A DNA stretch of 64,000 nt from Kofleriaceae bacterium (GTDB taxonomy: Bacteria; Myxococcota_A; Polyangia; Haliangiales; Haliangiaceae), in contig JANXOP010000163.1 of the NCBI GenBank assembly GCA_025357755.1, forward strand, positions 1-64,000, in the 5' to 3' direction. A program made the translations under genes and the position numbers. This document shows, one piece after another, positions 16,601 through 26,752 of the stretch. The first letter of the stretch is position 1; each line of letters opens with the position of its first letter. The notes under the pieces were generated by a model that ran no database searches, was not told the origin of the DNA, and saw only the letters and a program-made list of their open reading frames with translations.

Positions 16601-17745
16601 ATCCCGCGTGCCCGGAGAAGTGCTTCGATCTCGGGCCGTCGCGCCTCGAGCTCTTCGGGATCCTTGACCGGCAAGAACCGCGCGCGCGGGACCTCGAGGA
16701 AGTGGCTCGGCACGAAGGCGGTGAGCTGGCCGACCAGCCGCTCGAACTGGATCACCGTCGCATTCTCGAGCTTCTTCTCGACCCGAAAGAACGTCAGCTC
16801 GAGGTCGTCGCGATCGATCGCCTCGGCATCGAACGCGAAGGTGTTCGTGTTGAACAGCGGCAGCGAGTCCTGATCGAAGAACTGCGGGAACCGGAACGAT
16901 TCGATGATCTGCGCGACCCCATCGACGCGCGCCGGCGCGCCACCGCGATCACCGGGCTCCTTGCGCACGACCTCGGCCGTGATCTTCGCACCGCTCGCGA
17001 GGTGCGCGCCGATCACGAGCGGATCGAGCGTGGCCGCGAGGTTGTCCACGTTCGACATGTACAGCAGCTGACCGCCGCGCGCTCGGAACGCTGCGAGCAC
17101 GCCCCCGAGCCGCAACGCCGTGACCAGATCGCCGTGCCCGGTCGCGTACGGCGAGGGCTTGCCGTCCTCGACATGGAGCTCGCCCTTCGAGGTGAGCCGC
17201 AACGACACCAGCTGCGGAAAGCACGTGACGCCTTCGAGCCCTTCGTCGACGATCTGCTTCTCGATCCGGTCGTGCGTCGCCGCGCTCGTCATCACGTAGA
17301 TCGGTGCGCGCGGCGCGACGCTGCGCACGTCCGCGACCTTGATCGCGAGGAACGATTTGCCGCCGGTGACCGGCACCGAGGCCTTCACCACACCACCGAA
17401 CCGCGTCGCCATGCCACCCGCGAGGATCACGACGCCGACCGAGCCACGCGCGATCGCTTGCTTGCCGCGCAGCACGAGCCGGTCGTATTCGATGGTGCCT
17501 GGCGGAGGTAGCGTGCTCGTATCGCTCGCGGCGAGCGCCGCGATCTCGCCCGCGATCACCGTCGATTCTTGGTTCGCGGCGCGCGCGGCAAAGGCGGCGA
17601 GCTGCGCCTCATCGAACCCGAACCGCTCGAGCTCCTTGCGCACCGCTGCGTCGATCTTGAACGGCGAGGGCGCCTTGGCCTTCTCGGGCGGCTTCGGGAG
17701 GTCGGCGACGGGCTGCTGATCCTCGGGGGGCGCGATCTCTGCCAT
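16597..17745 (-). CDS. UTP-sugar-1-phosphate uridylyltransferase (UDPGP family)
   Basis: This 382-residue nucleotidyltransferase has glycine-rich signature LAGGMATRFGG with the following K121. Other family features are SPYATGHGDL, a sugar-binding MSNVDN motif and NTNTFAFD. It belongs to the UDPGP/UDP-GlcNAc pyrophosphorylase family, forming a UDP-sugar from UTP and a sugar-1-phosphate; which sugar cannot be told. An N-terminal Pro/Lys-rich tail (about 1-30) precedes the enzyme. TAGGCT six bases before the ATG overlaps the TAG stop of the upstream kinase gene. Confidence 0.88.
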   Translation of the reverse strand: MAEIAPPEDQQPVADLPKPPEKAKAPSPFKIDAAVRKELERFGFDEAQLAAFAARAANQESTVIAGEIAALAASDTSTLPPPGTIEYDRLVLRGKQAIARGSVGVVILAGGMATRFGGVVKASVPVTGGKSFLAIKVADVRSVAPRAPIYVMTSAATHDRIEKQIVDEGLEGVTCFPQLVSLRLTSKGELHVEDGKPSPYATGHGDLVTALRLGGVLAAFRARGGQLLYMSNVDNLAATLDPLVIGAHLASGAKITAEVVRKEPGDRGGAPARVDGVAQIIESFRFPQFFDQDSLPLFNTNTFAFDAEAIDRDDLELTFFRVEKKLENATVIQFERLVGQLTAFVPSHFLEVPRARFLPVKDPEELEARRPEIEALLRARGI

Positions 17746-17751
17746 GCGGGC

Positions 17752-17757
17752 AGCCTA
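17752..17757 (-). promoter_or_regulatory. -10 element TAGGCT built on the upstream stop codon
   Basis: TAGGCT begins with the TAG stop of the sensor kinase gene and is followed by six bases and ATG 17745. Confidence 0.55.
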
Positions 17758-20085
17758 CTCGCGAAGCTGGTCCATGTCGTGGCGAGCCAGGCTCCCAGTG
17801 GTCCCCAGCGCTTCGTGAACCTTGCGGAGCAAGAGGTCCGGCGTGAACGGCTTCTGCAGGAAGAACGTACCCGCATCGAGCACACCGTGCTGGATGATCG
17901 CATCGGTGTACCCGGAGAGGTAGACCACCTTCATCGCGGGCCGCGTCAGCGCGAGCTCTTCGGCGAGCTTTCTACCGCTCATCCTCGGCATCACGACATC
18001 GGTCAGCAAGAGGTCGATCGCGGGTGCGTAGCTCTTCGCGATCAGGAACGCCTCGCCGGCATTCGACGACTCCAGCACCGTATAGCCGCTGCGACGAAGG
18101 ATCGAACATGCGACCGTCCTGACCTGCGCTTCGTCCTCGACGAGCAAGATCGTCTCGTGCCCACGCGCCGTGGTAGCTGCCGCTTCCACGAACGTGATGA
18201 TGGGCACCTGATTCGTGCGCGGGATGTAGATCGAAAACCTCGTGCCCTTGCCGAGCTCGCTGGCGACATCGACGTAGCCACTACTCTGCTCGACGATGCC
18301 AAACACCGTCGAGAGGCCAAGCCCGGTGCCCTTGCCGAGCATCTTGGTGGTGAAGAACGGCTCGAAGATCCGCGTGGCCGTCACGTCGTCCATCCCCGAA
18401 CCGGTATCGGTCACCGACATCACGACGTAGTCGCCCGGTGGAATGACCACGCGTGCCGTCACGCGTGCGGCCTCGAGCTGGACGTCGGCGATCCCGATCG
18501 TGAGCTCACCACCATCAGGCATCGCGTCACGCGCGTTGACCGTCAGGTTCATCACGACCTGCTCGATCTGGCCCGGATCGACGAGCACCTGGCCGTTGGT
18601 ATGCGTGGCGACGATCGTCAGCACCACGTCCTCGCCCAGCATGCGGCGCAGCATCAGCTCGAGCGGCAACACGATCTTCTGGAGCTCGATGACGCGCGGC
18701 TGGAGCACCTGCTGCCGGCTGAAGGCCAGCAACTGGCGGGTCAACCCGGCCGCCTGTTTGCCGGCTTGAACGATCTGCGCCATATCCTCGCGGAGGCGAT
18801 CCTCGGGCGGGAGGTCGCCGAGGGCGAGCTCGGCGTAGCTGAGGATCACGGACAAGAGGTTGTTGAAGTCGTGCGCGACGCCGCCGGCGAGGCGCCCGAC
18901 CGCCTCCATCTTCTGGCCCTGCCGCAATTGATTCTCGGCCTGATGCAGCTCGCTCTCGGCCTTCTGCCGCTTGGCGTCGGCATCGCGCTCCGCGGTGACA
19001 TCGCGGATCAGGGCGACCACGCCTTCGAACTGACCCTCGCGATCGAAGAGCGGATTCGCCTGGATCGAGGTCTGGACGTCCGTGCCATCGAGCCGACGAA
19101 GCGTGAAGTCGCTGCGATCGGAGACCCCGTGGCGGCGACTCGCCGTACGCTCCGCCGCGAGCGCGCGCATCGACGGATCGATGAACGCGAACACGGATCG
19201 ACCGATGGCCTCGGTGACCGTGCAGCCGAGCATCTCGGCCATCTTCGAGTTAACGAACGTGGTGATGTCGTTCGCGTCGTACAGCCAGATTCCGTCGGAG
19301 GTGTTCTCGACGATCCGGCGGTAGCGCAGCTCGCTCTCGAGCAGCGCGACGACCGCTTCGTGGCGCTCGGTGACATCCTGGATCGTGCCTCGCACCGTGG
19401 TGGGCGGCCCGACGCCGCGGCGATCCGCGACCATCTTCGCGCGGATCCAGCGAACGCGCCGATCGGGCCACAGCACGCGATACTCGAGCTCGATCGAATC
19501 ACCACCGGCGAGCATCTCGGGCAACGCGCGCTTCACCCGCGCCACATCTGCGGGGTGGATGCACGCGAGCAGCACGTCCTTGGTCATCGGCCCACCCACC
19601 GGTAAACCGAAGATCCGGTAGCACTCGTTCGACCAGCCGATCTGATCCGAATCGATGCCGGCCCACCAGCTACCGAGCTGTGCGATCGCCTGCGCCTCGT
19701 CGAGCGCATCGCGGCTCGAGCGCAGCTCGGTAGTCGCGCGGCTCAGCGCCTCCTCGGCCGCGACTCGCGCCGAGACATCGCGCAGCACCCAGAGGTGCTT
19801 GCCGGGCAGCACGTTCGGCTTGGCACCCATCTCGACCGTACGCCGGGTCCCATCGCGGAGCGTGAACACCGTCAGCCCATCTCGATCGAGCTGCGTGAAG
19901 GTCGCGAAGCTGCACTCGCGGAGCTCGGTCGACGTGAGGCCGAACAACACGCTCGCGGCAGGATTCGAATCGATGAATCGCCCGGTGTCGTCGGAGACGA
20001 GGAGCGCCGTCAAGAGACTGTCGAAGACCGCTCGCATGAGGTGCGAAGGCGCCTGGTCGATCTCGCCGATAGTGTCGCCAGCCAT
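17755..20085 (-). CDS. Hybrid sensor histidine kinase: three PAS domains, kinase, receiver
   Basis: This 776-residue soluble protein has PAS domains in three successive regions (about 15-120, 140-255 and 265-380). A coiled coil and a HisKA domain with [12 protein letters not shown] follow, the likely phosphorylated His being in AHDF. The HATPase has N-box [17 protein letters not shown] and [11 protein letters not shown]-terminal receiver carries Asp in LLTDVVMP and K in LQKPF. No transmembrane segment or DNA-binding output is present, so it senses a cytoplasmic signal. An alternative start at 20151 has TATATT five bases upstream; I prefer 20085 because residues before it look uncoded. No response-regulator gene is adjacent. 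Confidence 0.9.
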   Translation of the reverse strand: MAGDTIGEIDQAPSHLMRAVFDSLLTALLVSDDTGRFIDSNPAASVLFGLTSTELRECSFATFTQLDRDGLTVFTLRDGTRRTVEMGAKPNVLPGKHLWVLRDVSARVAAEEALSRATTELRSSRDALDEAQAIAQLGSWWAGIDSDQIGWSNECYRIFGLPVGGPMTKDVLLACIHPADVARVKRALPEMLAGGDSIELEYRVLWPDRRVRWIRAKMVADRRGVGPPTTVRGTIQDVTERHEAVVALLESELRYRRIVENTSDGIWLYDANDITTFVNSKMAEMLGCTVTEAIGRSVFAFIDPSMRALAAERTASRRHGVSDRSDFTLRRLDGTDVQTSIQANPLFDREGQFEGVVALIRDVTAERDADAKRQKAESELHQAENQLRQGQKMEAVGRLAGGVAHDFNNLLSVILSYAELALGDLPPEDRLREDMAQIVQAGKQAAGLTRQLLAFSRQQVLQPRVIELQKIVLPLELMLRRMLGEDVVLTIVATHTNGQVLVDPGQIEQVVMNLTVNARDAMPDGGELTIGIADVQLEAARVTARVVIPPGDYVVMSVTDTGSGMDDVTATRIFEPFFTTKMLGKGTGLGLSTVFGIVEQSSGYVDVASELGKGTRFSIYIPRTNQVPIITFVEAAATTARGHETILLVEDEAQVRTVACSILRRSGYTVLESSNAGEAFLIAKSYAPAIDLLLTDVVMPRMSGRKLAEELALTRPAMKVVYLSGYTDAIIQHGVLDAGTFFLQKPFTPDLLLRKVHEALGTTGSLARHDMDQLRE

Positions 20086-20197
20086 GCCGATCCCCGCGCT
20101 CTGATAACACGCGCATGTGGACGCAGGCGGAGAGACTCTCACGTCGAGCATGCGTAAATATACGTAGCCGAGCTGCGTGACTCGATTCGCGAACGCG

Positions 20198-21214
20198 CTA
20201 CGAGTGGCTGATGCCCGGTGGCGCCGCAGCGGTCGCAGGCGCGGGGAGCTCGGCGCTCGTGCTGCGCTGGATCACGCCCAGGCCGTCCTGGGGCGAAGGA
20301 AGCGCCAGGTACATCAAGCGCTTCACCTCGCGTCGTCCGCGCGTCACGGTATCGAGCACGAGCCCGACCGCCAGGCTGAGGAAGGCGAGCAGCATCATCG
20401 TCGACGACAGGATCGCGGTCGGGAACCGCGGCACCAGGCCGGTCTCGAAGTACGTGACGAACACCGGGATCGAGAGCCCGACCGCGAGGAGCGCGAGCAG
20501 CAGCGTCATCCAGGAGAAGAACGCGAGTGGCCGCTCGTTCTTGAACAGCGTCAGCATCACGCGCAGGATCCGCACGCCATCGCGATAGGTGTTGAGCTTG
20601 CTCTCCGAACCGGCGGGCCGTTCGAAGTAGTCGGTCTCGATCTCGGCGACCGGGAGGTTCAGCGTGAGCGCATGGACCGTGAGCTCGGTCTCGATCTCGA
20701 AGCCGGCGGACAGCGCGGGGAACGACTTCGCGTAACGCCGCGAGAACGCGCGATAGCCCGAGAGAATATCGGTGAAGCGCTGGCCGAACAGCCGCGCGAG
20801 GAAGCCCGTGAGCATGCGATTGCCGAGCACGTGACCGGGCCGATACGCCTCCTTGGCCTTGTGGATGCGCTTGCCGACGACCATGTCGAGGTTCTGGTCG
20901 ACGAGCATGTCGATCATCGTCCGGGCCGCGGTCGGATCGTACGTCGTGTCTCCGTCGGTCATCAGGTAGATGTCGGCATCGATGTCCGCGAACATCCGGC
21001 GCACGACGTTGCCCTTGCCCTGGAGATTTTCAGAGCGCACCACCGCACCCGCTTGCCGCGCGCGCTCGATCGTCTTGTCCTTCGAGTTGTTGTCGTAGAC
21101 GTAGATCGTCGCTTCGGGGAGCGCCGCCGCGAAGCCGCGGACGGTGTCGCCGATCGCGACCTCCTCGTTGTAACAAGGGATCAAGACCGCGATGCGAGGA
21201 CGACGCGACACCAT
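20198..21214 (-). CDS. Family 2 glycosyltransferase with C-terminal membrane helices
   Basis: This 338-residue GT-A enzyme starts with VLIPCYNEEVAIGDTV. The metal-binding DxD-type motif is TDGDTTY, and FTDILSGYRAFSRRY and ETDYFERPAGSESKLNTY follow. These are typical of bacterial dolichyl-phosphate-mannose-synthase-like (DPM1/GtrB) transferases that load a sugar on polyprenyl phosphate. Two C-terminal helices (about 230-255 and 265-290) anchor it. The tail is Pro/Ala-rich. TACGTT lies 12 bases before the ATG. Confidence 0.88.
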   Translation of the reverse strand: MVSRRPRIAVLIPCYNEEVAIGDTVRGFAAALPEATIYVYDNNSKDKTIERARQAGAVVRSENLQGKGNVVRRMFADIDADIYLMTDGDTTYDPTAARTMIDMLVDQNLDMVVGKRIHKAKEAYRPGHVLGNRMLTGFLARLFGQRFTDILSGYRAFSRRYAKSFPALSAGFEIETELTVHALTLNLPVAEIETDYFERPAGSESKLNTYRDGVRILRVMLTLFKNERPLAFFSWMTLLLALLAVGLSIPVFVTYFETGLVPRFPTAILSSTMMLLAFLSLAVGLVLDTVTRGRREVKRLMYLALPSPQDGLGVIQRSTSAELPAPATAAAPPGISHS

Positions 21215-21254
21215 GCGAGCGCGCCGAACGTAAGCCTTGTCTGGTGACTAGTGC

Positions 21255-21260
21255 TACGGT
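21255..21260 (+). promoter_or_regulatory. -10 element TACGGT, leaderless start of heparinase-like gene
   Basis: TACGGT is followed by seven bases and GTG 21268; it decides between GTG 21268 and an in-frame GTG at 21244. Confidence 0.55.
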
Positions 21261-21267
21261 TTCGAGC

Positions 21268-23523
21268 GTGAAGCTCGGCATTTCTATCGTGGTGCTGGGG
21301 CTTTGCACGCTCGCGAACGCCGCACCGCCCGAACCGACCGGTCCCCATCCGAGGATGATCCTCGACAAGGACCTGCGGGCGGCCTGGCGCACCCAGGCCA
21401 GCGCCGAGCACGGCCCGGTCATCGGCTCGATCAAGTTGTGCGCCCGCGCACGCGAGACCCACGAGTACGATCACGGTGTCTATCACGGATCGGAATGGGC
21501 CAAGGTGCTCCAGGGCTGCCTCGTGGCCTGGGCCGCGACCGACAACCAGGCTGACGCCGCGACCGCGATCAAGTTCTTCACCGCGCTGCTCGATGATCAC
21601 GACCTGATCGGCGATGGCAAAGGTGGCGACACCGCCGTGCGCCACGACGATGGCTACCCGATCCGCATGGTCGGTCCCTACACCGCGATCGCGTACGACT
21701 GGCTCCACGATCGGATGCCACCCGCGCTCCGCGATCGGACGCGCGCGCGGTGGAAGGCGTGGCTGGATTGGTGGCGCGTCAATGGCTATCGCCACGACGG
21801 GCCGGGCACGAACTATCACGCCGGCTATCTGGTCGCGGCGACCGCGATCACGATCGCGCAGGCGGGCGACGGCGAGAACAAGGAGCTGTGGCACGAGGTC
21901 GCCGACAAGATGTGGGGTAAGGACATGGCGGGCGCGTTCAGCGACGACGGTCTGCTCGCGGGCGGCGCGTGGCCCGAGGGTTGGCAGTACGGTCCGCTCT
22001 CGGTCGCCGAGATCGCGATCGGCGCACGCATGATGCGCGACGCGGGCGTGCCGGTGAGCACCGCGCGCTGGCTCGATCAGGTGCTGCGTGTCCACGTCTA
22101 CGGCCTCACGCCGAGCGACGGCGTGTTCGCGGGCGGCGATGCCGATGACGAAGAACACGGCTACATCAAGACCGGGGTGCTCACGCTCGATGCGATCGCG
22201 CTCGGCGATGCCTCCGACGACGATCGGCGCTGGGCGCGCGGCGAGCTCTCGCGCTTGCAGCTCGTCGATGTCGACTGGTTGCTCTACGATGCCCTCGCTG
22301 GTGTCGGCGACAAGCCGGTGCTGCCACCGCGCCAGCTGTGGCCGACCTGGTACGTCGCCAAGGCGGTGCGCACGGTGTTCGCGCGCACGAACTGGAGCCC
22401 CGATGCGATCTGGTTCGTCGCGCAGTGCGCGCCCGTGCTCGAGGTCGATCACCGGCAGGCCAATGCCGGCAACTTCGTGCTCAGCCGCGGCAAGGATGAC
22501 CTCATCATCGATCCGTCGCCGTATGGCTCGCAGTCGACGTTGACCAGCAACGCGCCAACGGTGCGCTCGCCGCAACTGCCGAAGGACTACCAGCCGAGCC
22601 AGGGCTTCTGGGGCGAGAAGACGGGCTTCGAGTGGGTCACGCAACGCGCGAGCGGGGTCGTCGCGGCGCGCTGCAACTACGCCGAGCAGTACAAGTTCCA
22701 GGATCGTCCGACCGATATCGACAGCGCCTCGCGCGACTTCGTCCTCGTCCCGAGCACCGATGGCAAGGATGCCGCGCTCGTCGTGATCGATCGCGCCGAG
22801 ACGGGTGGCGCCGATCGCGAGATGCACTTGCGATTTCGCACGCCAGGCAAGCTCGCGCTCGCGGGTGCGACGGCGAGTGCGACGATCGGCTCGAGCAAGC
22901 TCGCGATCACCGTGCTCGGTCAGTCCTCGGGCTCGCCGACGACCGCCGCGAACACGCTGAAGGATTGCTTCGCCGCGGGCACCGTGCGCGGTCAGTGCGA
23001 CGCCGCGCGCGTCCCTGTCACCGAGGATCGCATCGAGCTGGCCGGTCCTTCGCCGCGCGCGGTACACGTGATCTCCGCGACCGCGGGCGCACCGATCACC
23101 GCGACGGCGATCCAGGGCAGCGGTTGGACCGGTGTCCAGCTGAAGTTGCGCGATGCAACCGTGGTCTGGCCGACCAAGCAGGCCGACTTCACGTACACCG
23201 CACCGCCCGGCCTTCACGTCGTGCTCGATGCGGCCTCCGCGACCGGCAAGCCCGCCGGGAGCGCCTGCCTCGTCGACATCAAGCGTGGATCGCGAGCCCT
23301 CGTCCTCGCCCTCGATGCCCAGTGCACGGTGACGCAGGATGCGGAGGCGGTCTCGGCGTCGGTGACGCCCATCGCGGTCCAGCACCCTGTCGCACATACC
23401 CGATCGGCCAGGGGAGGCTGCTGTGGCACGCAGTCCGGGCCGGGGTCCCCTGCGCTGACCGGTGCCCTTGTCCTCGGGCTCTTGAAGTGGCCGCGTCGTC
23501 GGAGAATAGCGAAGAAGAGTTAA
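21268..23523 (+). CDS. Exported heparinase II/III-like (alginate-lyase-fold) protein with MYXO-CTERM-like tail
   Basis: This 751-residue exported protein has a signal peptide ending near CTLANAA. The N-terminal two-thirds is alpha-helical and resembles alpha/alpha-toroid polysaccharide lyases (motifs NYHAGYL, WPEGWQYGP, DDEEHGYIKTG). The C-terminal part looks like the beta-sandwich half of heparinase II/III proteins (HRQANAGNFVLSRGKD). The extreme C-terminus has a Cys-Cys motif, a hydrophobic stretch and a basic end (RGGCCGT..., LTGALVLGLL, KWPRRRR), matching the MYXO-CTERM sorting layout. Its substrate would be an acidic polysaccharide; this is inferred from fold resemblance only. Confidence 0.75.
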   Translation: MKLGISIVVLGLCTLANAAPPEPTGPHPRMILDKDLRAAWRTQASAEHGPVIGSIKLCARARETHEYDHGVYHGSEWAKVLQGCLVAWAATDNQADAATAIKFFTALLDDHDLIGDGKGGDTAVRHDDGYPIRMVGPYTAIAYDWLHDRMPPALRDRTRARWKAWLDWWRVNGYRHDGPGTNYHAGYLVAATAITIAQAGDGENKELWHEVADKMWGKDMAGAFSDDGLLAGGAWPEGWQYGPLSVAEIAIGARMMRDAGVPVSTARWLDQVLRVHVYGLTPSDGVFAGGDADDEEHGYIKTGVLTLDAIALGDASDDDRRWARGELSRLQLVDVDWLLYDALAGVGDKPVLPPRQLWPTWYVAKAVRTVFARTNWSPDAIWFVAQCAPVLEVDHRQANAGNFVLSRGKDDLIIDPSPYGSQSTLTSNAPTVRSPQLPKDYQPSQGFWGEKTGFEWVTQRASGVVAARCNYAEQYKFQDRPTDIDSASRDFVLVPSTDGKDAALVVIDRAETGGADREMHLRFRTPGKLALAGATASATIGSSKLAITVLGQSSGSPTTAANTLKDCFAAGTVRGQCDAARVPVTEDRIELAGPSPRAVHVISATAGAPITATAIQGSGWTGVQLKLRDATVVWPTKQADFTYTAPPGLHVVLDAASATGKPAGSACLVDIKRGSRALVLALDAQCTVTQDAEAVSASVTPIAVQHPVAHTRSARGGCCGTQSGPGSPALTGALVLGLLKWPRRRRIAKKS

Positions 23524-23528
23524 CAAGA

Positions 23529-23540
23529 CAGACTTGTCTG
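23529..23540. promoter_or_regulatory. Inverted repeat upstream of the RND efflux operon, possible operator
   Basis: The sequence CAGACttGTCTG is a five-base inverted repeat with a two-base centre, 50 bases before the RND start and six bases after the stop of the preceding gene. Its size suits a TetR/MarR-type site. No regulator gene is adjacent, so function is uncertain. Confidence 0.35.
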
Positions 23541-23590
23541 CCTAATCATCTTCTCAGTTCATAACTTCAGGGCAGACTGGGCCTGCAGTC

Positions 23591-26500
23591 ATGTGGATCG
23601 TCAAGATCGCCCTACGGCGCCCGTACACGTTCGTCGTCATGGCGATCCTGATCGCTCTTGGCGGCCTCTCGACCATCACCGGCCTCGGCGGAAAGAAGAT
23701 GCCTACCGATATCTTCCCGTCGATCGATATCCCCGTGATCTCCGTGATCTGGCAGTACGGTGGACTGCCTCCCGAGGACATGGAGAAGCGGATCACGAAC
23801 GGCTTCGAGCGCTTCCTGACCACGATCGTCAGCGACATCGATCACGTCGAATCGCAGACGCTCACCGGTAACTCGATCATCAAGATCTATCTGCAACCCG
23901 GCGCCGACGTGCCGCAGGCGATCGCGCAGACCACCGCGATCTCGCAGACCGCCATCCGCTCGATGCCACCCGGCGCGATCCCGCCGCTGATCCTGCGCTA
24001 CTCGGCGACGAGCGTGCCGATCATGATGCTCGCGCTCGAGACCGATACGCTGAGCGAGCAGCAGCTGTTCGATTACGGCATCAACTTCATCCGCGCCGAG
24101 ATCGCGACCATCCCGGGCGCGCAGATTCCGTATCCCTATGGCGGCAAGCAGCGCCAGATCATGGTCGATATCGATCCGGCACGCCTCCACGGCGCGGGCA
24201 TCTCGCCGCGCGATGTCAACACGGCGCTGTCGAACCAGAACGTGATCCTGCCCTCGGGGACCGCGAAGCTCGGCAACAACGAGTACCCCATCATCATGTC
24301 GTCGACGCCGGAGACGCTCGAGGAGATCGGCGGCCTGCCGATCAAGACCGTCGATGGCCGCACGCTCTACATCCGCGATGTCGCGAGCGTGCGCGACGGT
24401 GCATCGCCCCAGACCAACATGGTCCATGTCGCCGGCCGGCGCTCGGTGCTGATGCCGATCCTCAAGAACGGTGACGCCTCGACGCTCGATGTCACCGATG
24501 CCGTGAAGGAGACGATCCCGCGCGCGCTCGAGCGCTTGCCCAAAGAAGCGCGCGGCCACCTCTCGGTCAAGCTGCTGTTCGATCAGTCGTTGTTCGTTCG
24601 CAACTCGATCAGCAACGTGCTTCACGAGGGCCTGATTGCGGCCGGCCTCACGGCCCTGATGATCCTGATCTTCCTCGGCAGCTGGCGCTCGACGATCGTG
24701 GTCATCACGAGCATCCCGCTCGCGATCTTCTTCTCGATCCTCATGCTGCACGCGCTCGGTCAGACGCTCAACGTGATGACGCTCGGCGGCCTCGCGCTCG
24801 CGGTCGGCATCCTGGTCGACGATGCGACCGTCGAGATCGAGAACATCCATCGCAACATCGGCCACCACAAGCCCTTCGTGCGCGCGATCCTCGATGGCGC
24901 GCAGCAGATCGCGGTACCGGCATTCGTCTCGATGCTCTGCATCTGCATCGTGTTCTTGCCGATCTCGTTCCTCACCGGCGCGGCCAAGTCGCTGTTCGTG
25001 CCGCTCGGGCTCGCGGTCGTCTGCGCGATGGTGATGTCGTACATCCTGTCGCGCACGATCGTGCCGGTGATGATCCGGTTCCTGCTCGAGCAGGAAGCGA
25101 AGAATCATCACAACCCGAACAAGTTCATCAAGTGGTTCGACGCGGGCTTCGCGCGGCTCCGCACGCGCTACGGCCGCTTGCTCGCGTACTTCCTCGATCA
25201 CCGGTGGTTCCTGATCCTGACGTTCGGCGTGTTCGTCGTCGCGTCGCTGTCGCTGACCCCACTGCTCGGCAAGGACTTCTTCCCGAATGTCGATGCCGGC
25301 CTCATGAAGCTCCACGTTCGCGGGCCGCCGGGGATGCGCATCGAGGAGACCGAGAAGCGGCTGTTCGCGATCGAGCGGACGATCCGTCAGATCATCCCGG
25401 CGGACGAGCTCGATACGATGCTCGATATCGTCGGGCAGCCGTACTCCTCGATCAACCTCTCGCTCTCGGAGGGCGCCTTGATCTCGCCCGCCGATGCGCA
25501 GATCTACGTCGCGCTCACCAAGGATCACGCACCGACGGCCCAGTACGTCCGCGGCATCCGCGAGGCGCTCGCCAAGAACTACCCCGAAACCACGTTCTTC
25601 TTCCTCGCGCCGGACATCACGACCCAGGTGTTGAACTTCGGCCTCGCGGCCCCGATCGATGTCTCCGTCGTCGGTCCGATCGGTAGCGAGGACAAGACCT
25701 TGGAGTTCGCGACCACCATGATGGGGAAGATCCAGAAGGTCACGGGCACCGCCGATGTCCACCTCGCGCAGGTCAACAAGGTGCCGCAGATCAAGGTCTC
25801 CATCGATCGCACGATGGCGCAGCAAGCGGGCCTGACTCAGCGCGATGTCGCGAGCGATCTGCTGATCTCGCTGTCGTCGAGCGGTCAGGTCTCGCCGAGC
25901 TACTGGATCGACAAGCGCGGCGTGCAGTACCTCGTCGCGGTCCAGACGCCCCAGTACCAGATCGATACCGTCGACGCGATGCGCGCGACCCCGATCTCGA
26001 CGGCGAACGGCAAGCCGCAGACCTTCGGCAACCTCGCGACCGTCCAGCGCATCACCGGCGCCGCGAACATCACCCACCTCAACGTCGCTCGGACGTTCGA
26101 CATCCTCGCGAACGTCGACAACTCGGATCTCGGCTCGGTCGCGACCCAGGTCCGCGCGATCATGGCCGACATGATGAAGCACGCACCTCCAGGCGTGCGC
26201 GTCCAGCTCAAGGGCCAGGCCGAATCGATGGACACCTCGTTCGGTGGCCTCGAGAGCGGCCTCGTCGTCGCGATCCTCCTGGTCTACATGCTCCTCGTCG
26301 TCAACTTCCAGTCGTGGCTCGATCCGTTCATCATCTTGATGGCCCTGCCGGGCGCGCTCGCGGGCATCGTGTGGTTGCTGTTCCTGAGTGGCACCACGCT
26401 CTCGGTGCCCGCGCTGATCGGCGCGATCATGTGCGTCGGTGTCGCGACCGCGAACAGCGTGCTGGTCGTGTCGTTCGCGAACGAGCAGCGCAAGTTCGGG

Positions 26501-26752
26501 CGCGATGCGCGCCACGCCGCGCTCGCGGCCGGCATGACCCGGCTGCGTCCCGTGATGATGACCGCGCTCGCGATGATCTTCGGCATGCTGCCGATGGCGA
26601 CCGGCCTCGGTGAAGGCGGCGAGCAAAACGCCCCGCTCGGCCGCGCGGTGATCGGCGGCCTCGCGTTGGCGACGATCACGACCCTGTTCTTCGTTCCCGT
26701 CATGTACAGCTTGTTGCGCAAGACTCCGCCGCGCACCGAGGAAAACCTATGA
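23591..26752 (+). CDS. RND-family efflux transporter permease (AcrB/MdtB-like)
   Basis: This 1053-residue inner-membrane proton antiporter has the full RND layout. It comprises helix 1 (about 10-30), a first large periplasmic loop, helices near 335-500 and the TM4 signature GGLALAVGILVDDATVEIEN, with two adjacent acidic residues of the proton relay. A second periplasmic loop and a terminal helix bundle (about 880-1045) follow. Its length is normal. It pumps small molecules out with the membrane fusion protein encoded next (ATGA overlap); an outer-membrane TolC partner is not in the window. The gene order, permease before fusion protein, is less common. A possible operator lies upstream. Confidence 0.93.
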   Translation: MWIVKIALRRPYTFVVMAILIALGGLSTITGLGGKKMPTDIFPSIDIPVISVIWQYGGLPPEDMEKRITNGFERFLTTIVSDIDHVESQTLTGNSIIKIYLQPGADVPQAIAQTTAISQTAIRSMPPGAIPPLILRYSATSVPIMMLALETDTLSEQQLFDYGINFIRAEIATIPGAQIPYPYGGKQRQIMVDIDPARLHGAGISPRDVNTALSNQNVILPSGTAKLGNNEYPIIMSSTPETLEEIGGLPIKTVDGRTLYIRDVASVRDGASPQTNMVHVAGRRSVLMPILKNGDASTLDVTDAVKETIPRALERLPKEARGHLSVKLLFDQSLFVRNSISNVLHEGLIAAGLTALMILIFLGSWRSTIVVITSIPLAIFFSILMLHALGQTLNVMTLGGLALAVGILVDDATVEIENIHRNIGHHKPFVRAILDGAQQIAVPAFVSMLCICIVFLPISFLTGAAKSLFVPLGLAVVCAMVMSYILSRTIVPVMIRFLLEQEAKNHHNPNKFIKWFDAGFARLRTRYGRLLAYFLDHRWFLILTFGVFVVASLSLTPLLGKDFFPNVDAGLMKLHVRGPPGMRIEETEKRLFAIERTIRQIIPADELDTMLDIVGQPYSSINLSLSEGALISPADAQIYVALTKDHAPTAQYVRGIREALAKNYPETTFFFLAPDITTQVLNFGLAAPIDVSVVGPIGSEDKTLEFATTMMGKIQKVTGTADVHLAQVNKVPQIKVSIDRTMAQQAGLTQRDVASDLLISLSSSGQVSPSYWIDKRGVQYLVAVQTPQYQIDTVDAMRATPISTANGKPQTFGNLATVQRITGAANITHLNVARTFDILANVDNSDLGSVATQVRAIMADMMKHAPPGVRVQLKGQAESMDTSFGGLESGLVVAILLVYMLLVVNFQSWLDPFIILMALPGALAGIVWLLFLSGTTLSVPALIGAIMCVGVATANSVLVVSFANEQRKFGRDARHAALAAGMTRLRPVMMTALAMIFGMLPMATGLGEGGEQNAPLGRAVIGGLALATITTLFFVPVMYSLLRKTPPRTEENL

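Noticed and set aside
17755-20151. Longer start of the sensor kinase at ATG 20151 with TATATT upstream
   Set aside because: The added 22 residues look uncoded, and the box is only five bases before this ATG; ATG 20085 has a purine-rich stretch upstream. It remains possible.
21181-23526. A 781-codon minus-strand open frame opposite the heparinase-like gene
   Set aside because: Arg-rich shadow without domain features; the plus-strand gene has a signal peptide, a promoter box and a MYXO-CTERM-like end.
23612-26626. A 1004-codon open frame on the minus strand opposite the RND permease
   Set aside because: It is rich in Arg, Asp and His with no domain or start signal, as expected for the antisense of a GC-rich gene; the RND protein on the other strand is unmistakable.
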